Assembly: GCA_023426865.1 (NCBI GenBank)
Contig: JAEZBT010000478.1
Location: forward strand, 1 to 22,026
From: Actinomycetes bacterium
GTDB lineage: Bacteria; Actinomycetota; Actinomycetes; Actinomycetales; Cellulomonadaceae
Length of the DNA: 22,026 bases
Reading direction: 5' to 3'
The notes under the pieces were generated by a model, which saw nothing but the letters and a program-made list of their open reading frames with translations, did no database searches and was not told the DNA's origin. A program made the position numbers and the translations under genes. Shown here piece after piece: positions 21,112 through 22,026 of this stretch (positions are counted from its first letter, which is position 1; each line of letters starts with the position of its first letter).

Positions 21112-21558
21112 GCGCGCTGGGCAAGGTCACCGCAGGACGCCGTGCTCGTGCTCGTCGCGACCGCACGGGAGCTCGGTCACGACCCCGAGCGGCTGACGCC
21201 GCGCCAGTGCCTGGACACGTGGGTGGCGACGGCGCACGTGCCCTTCCGCGTACCGCGCGGTCCCGAGGCGGACGGCCTGTACTACGCCTTCGGGACGGAC
21301 GAGGGCCGGTTCCGGCTCGAGCTGGTCCGCCGCTTCGCGTGCCGCGAGAAGGACGAGCACTGCACCGTCCGCTACGACGTCCGCCTCCCGGCGACGCCGG
21401 AGCTCGAGGCGCTGGGCCGGCACGCCGAGTGGTGCTTCGAGGCGCCCGCCTCGCCCGGCCGGCGCGCCTGGACGGACGAGGTCGGCCGGCGACCCGAGTG
21501 GACGGTGCTCGGACGCGCCACCGGCGCCGAGGTCGAGCTCAGCGCCGACTGCGACTAG
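21109..21558 (+). CDS. Uncharacterised 149-residue protein
   Basis: I do not recognise this protein. It is soluble, with no signal peptide or TM helix. The N-terminal third is helical and basic (RSPQDAVLVLVATARELGHD), and the middle is probably beta-rich (DGLYYAFGTDEGRFRLELVR, then HCTVRYDVRL). It has five cysteines: one in RQCLDTW, two in FACREKDEHC, one in AEWCFE and one in the terminal SADCD. Codon use and GC content look like its neighbours, and a leaderless-type promoter lies six bases upstream, so I take it as a real gene. Its stop abuts the stop of the convergent TauE/SafE gene with no gap. Confidence 0.75.
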   Translation: MARWARSPQDAVLVLVATARELGHDPERLTPRQCLDTWVATAHVPFRVPRGPEADGLYYAFGTDEGRFRLELVRRFACREKDEHCTVRYDVRLPATPELEALGRHAEWCFEAPASPGRRAWTDEVGRRPEWTVLGRATGAEVELSADCD

Positions 21559-22026
21559 CTACCCGCGCACCCACAGCGCGACCGCCGCGCCGGTCCCGGC
21601 GACGACGATGACGGCGCGCAGCACGGGCGCGGAGATGCGCCGTCCGAGCCTCGCCCCGAGCACCCCGCCGACCGCCGCGCCCACGGCGATCAGCGCCGTG
21701 ATGGCCCAGTCGACCTCGCCGGAGATCGTGAACACGACCGCCGAGACCAGGTTCGCCACGCCGGCCAGCACGACCTTGGCGCCGTTCGCGCGGTGCAGGT
21801 CCGTCGACCACGCGATCCCCAGCAGGGCGAGGAGCACCACGCCCTGCGCCGCCCCGAAGTAGCCGCCGTAGACGCAGCCCAGCCCCACCACGACGTGCAG
21901 CGCCAATGGGCGCGTGCGCGTGGCCCGGGGCAGGTCCGAACCGGGTGGCGCTGCGCGCGTGAACCGGGCTTTCAGCCGTTGCTGGAAGGCGAGCACGGTT
22001 GTGGCGCCGAGCACGAGGAACGGCAC
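21559..22026 (-). CDS. TauE/SafE-family (DUF81) membrane permease, C-terminal part (5' end outside window)
   Basis: The last 155 or so residues are visible. They contain four or five TM helices and the family motif GCVYGGYFGAAQGVVLLALL, followed by RANGAKVVLAGVANLVSAVV with VFTISGEVDW and a final hydrophobic helix. The glycine-rich YGGYFGAAQG repeat and the N-K...N..S spacing are typical of TauE/SafE, proposed exporters or importers of sulfite, sulfoacetate or related organosulfur anions. The frame is open to the window edge, so the N-terminal repeat is missing from view and the GTG at the edge is probably internal. Confidence 0.88.
   Translation of the reverse strand: MPFLVLGATTVLAFQQRLKARFTRAAPPGSDLPRATRTRPLALHVVVGLGCVYGGYFGAAQGVVLLALLGIAWSTDLHRANGAKVVLAGVANLVSAVVFTISGEVDWAITALIAVGAAVGGVLGARLGRRISAPVLRAVIVVAGTGAAVALWVRG

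Noticed and set aside
1..22026. Mobile element, CRISPR, tRNA or rRNA
   Set aside because: I found no transposase or integrase motif, no terminal repeat pair, no repeat-spacer array and no cloverleaf-like sequence by eye. A covariance-model scan would be needed to exclude small RNAs.

Overview
The window is about 22 kb of very GC-rich, densely packed chromosomal DNA. Coding genes take up nearly all of it, on both strands, with many GTG starts and 4-bp ATGA/GTGA overlaps. The gene content suggests an actinobacterium, probably a Micrococcales of the Cellulomonas/Promicromonospora type: a SigE-family sigma factor, LytR-CpsA-Psr (LCP) protein, DUF3558 lipoprotein, DUF3516-type Ski2-like helicase, and a FAH-family hydrolase close to gltX. 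The genus is an inference. I see no rRNA, tRNA, CRISPR array, insertion sequence, prophage or integrase, and no intergenic gap above 120 bp.

Layout. 1-1583: tail of an ABC ATPase, its ABC-2 permease and a TetR regulator, all translationally overlapped (a drug-efflux type operon). 1620-2232 (minus): a small XRE regulator followed by a four-helix membrane protein, with a tandem 18-bp repeat over the promoter. 2303-3343 (minus): a glutathionyl-hydroquinone-reductase-type GST. 3464-4821: an ECF-like sigma factor coupled to a one-TM partner. 4909-5958: a lipoate ligase family protein. 6058-7305: an LCP protein. 7387-8832: an M16-type peptidase with an extra C-terminal domain. 8840-9553 (minus) and 9585-10226: a YggS-family PLP protein and a uridine-kinase-like P-loop kinase, divergently transcribed from a 31-bp gap. 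10229-10720 (minus): YbaK. 10753-13323 (minus): a DExH helicase, divergent from a PdxH-like flavoprotein and RNase HI (13354-14423). 14478-15275: a SAM methyltransferase, overlapping tail-to-tail with a DUF418-like membrane protein (15259-16293, minus). 16333-16911 (minus): a DUF3558 lipoprotein. 17026-17802: a FAH hydrolase. 17806-18621 (minus): an alpha/beta hydrolase. 18731-20994: gltX and a HAD hydrolase. 21109-21558: an unrecognised protein. 21559-22026 (minus): the C-terminal part of a TauE/SafE permease.

A feature running through the window is the form of its single-gene promoters. At least ten genes have a -10-like hexamer (TANNNT or CANNNT) six or seven bases before an ATG or GTG, usually without a Shine-Dalgarno sequence, as expected for leaderless mRNAs. 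This pattern decides several start codons. Genes inside operons have Shine-Dalgarno sequences and overlapping starts instead.

Most genes are ordinary actinobacterial housekeeping or accessory functions, and I found no clear new multi-gene system. The best candidates for a second look are the XRE/membrane-protein pair with its tandem operator, the sigma factor with its large non-zinc partner, the M16 protein with a PH-like tail, and the structured intergenic regions at 3362-3390, 5983-6026 and 21022-21081.
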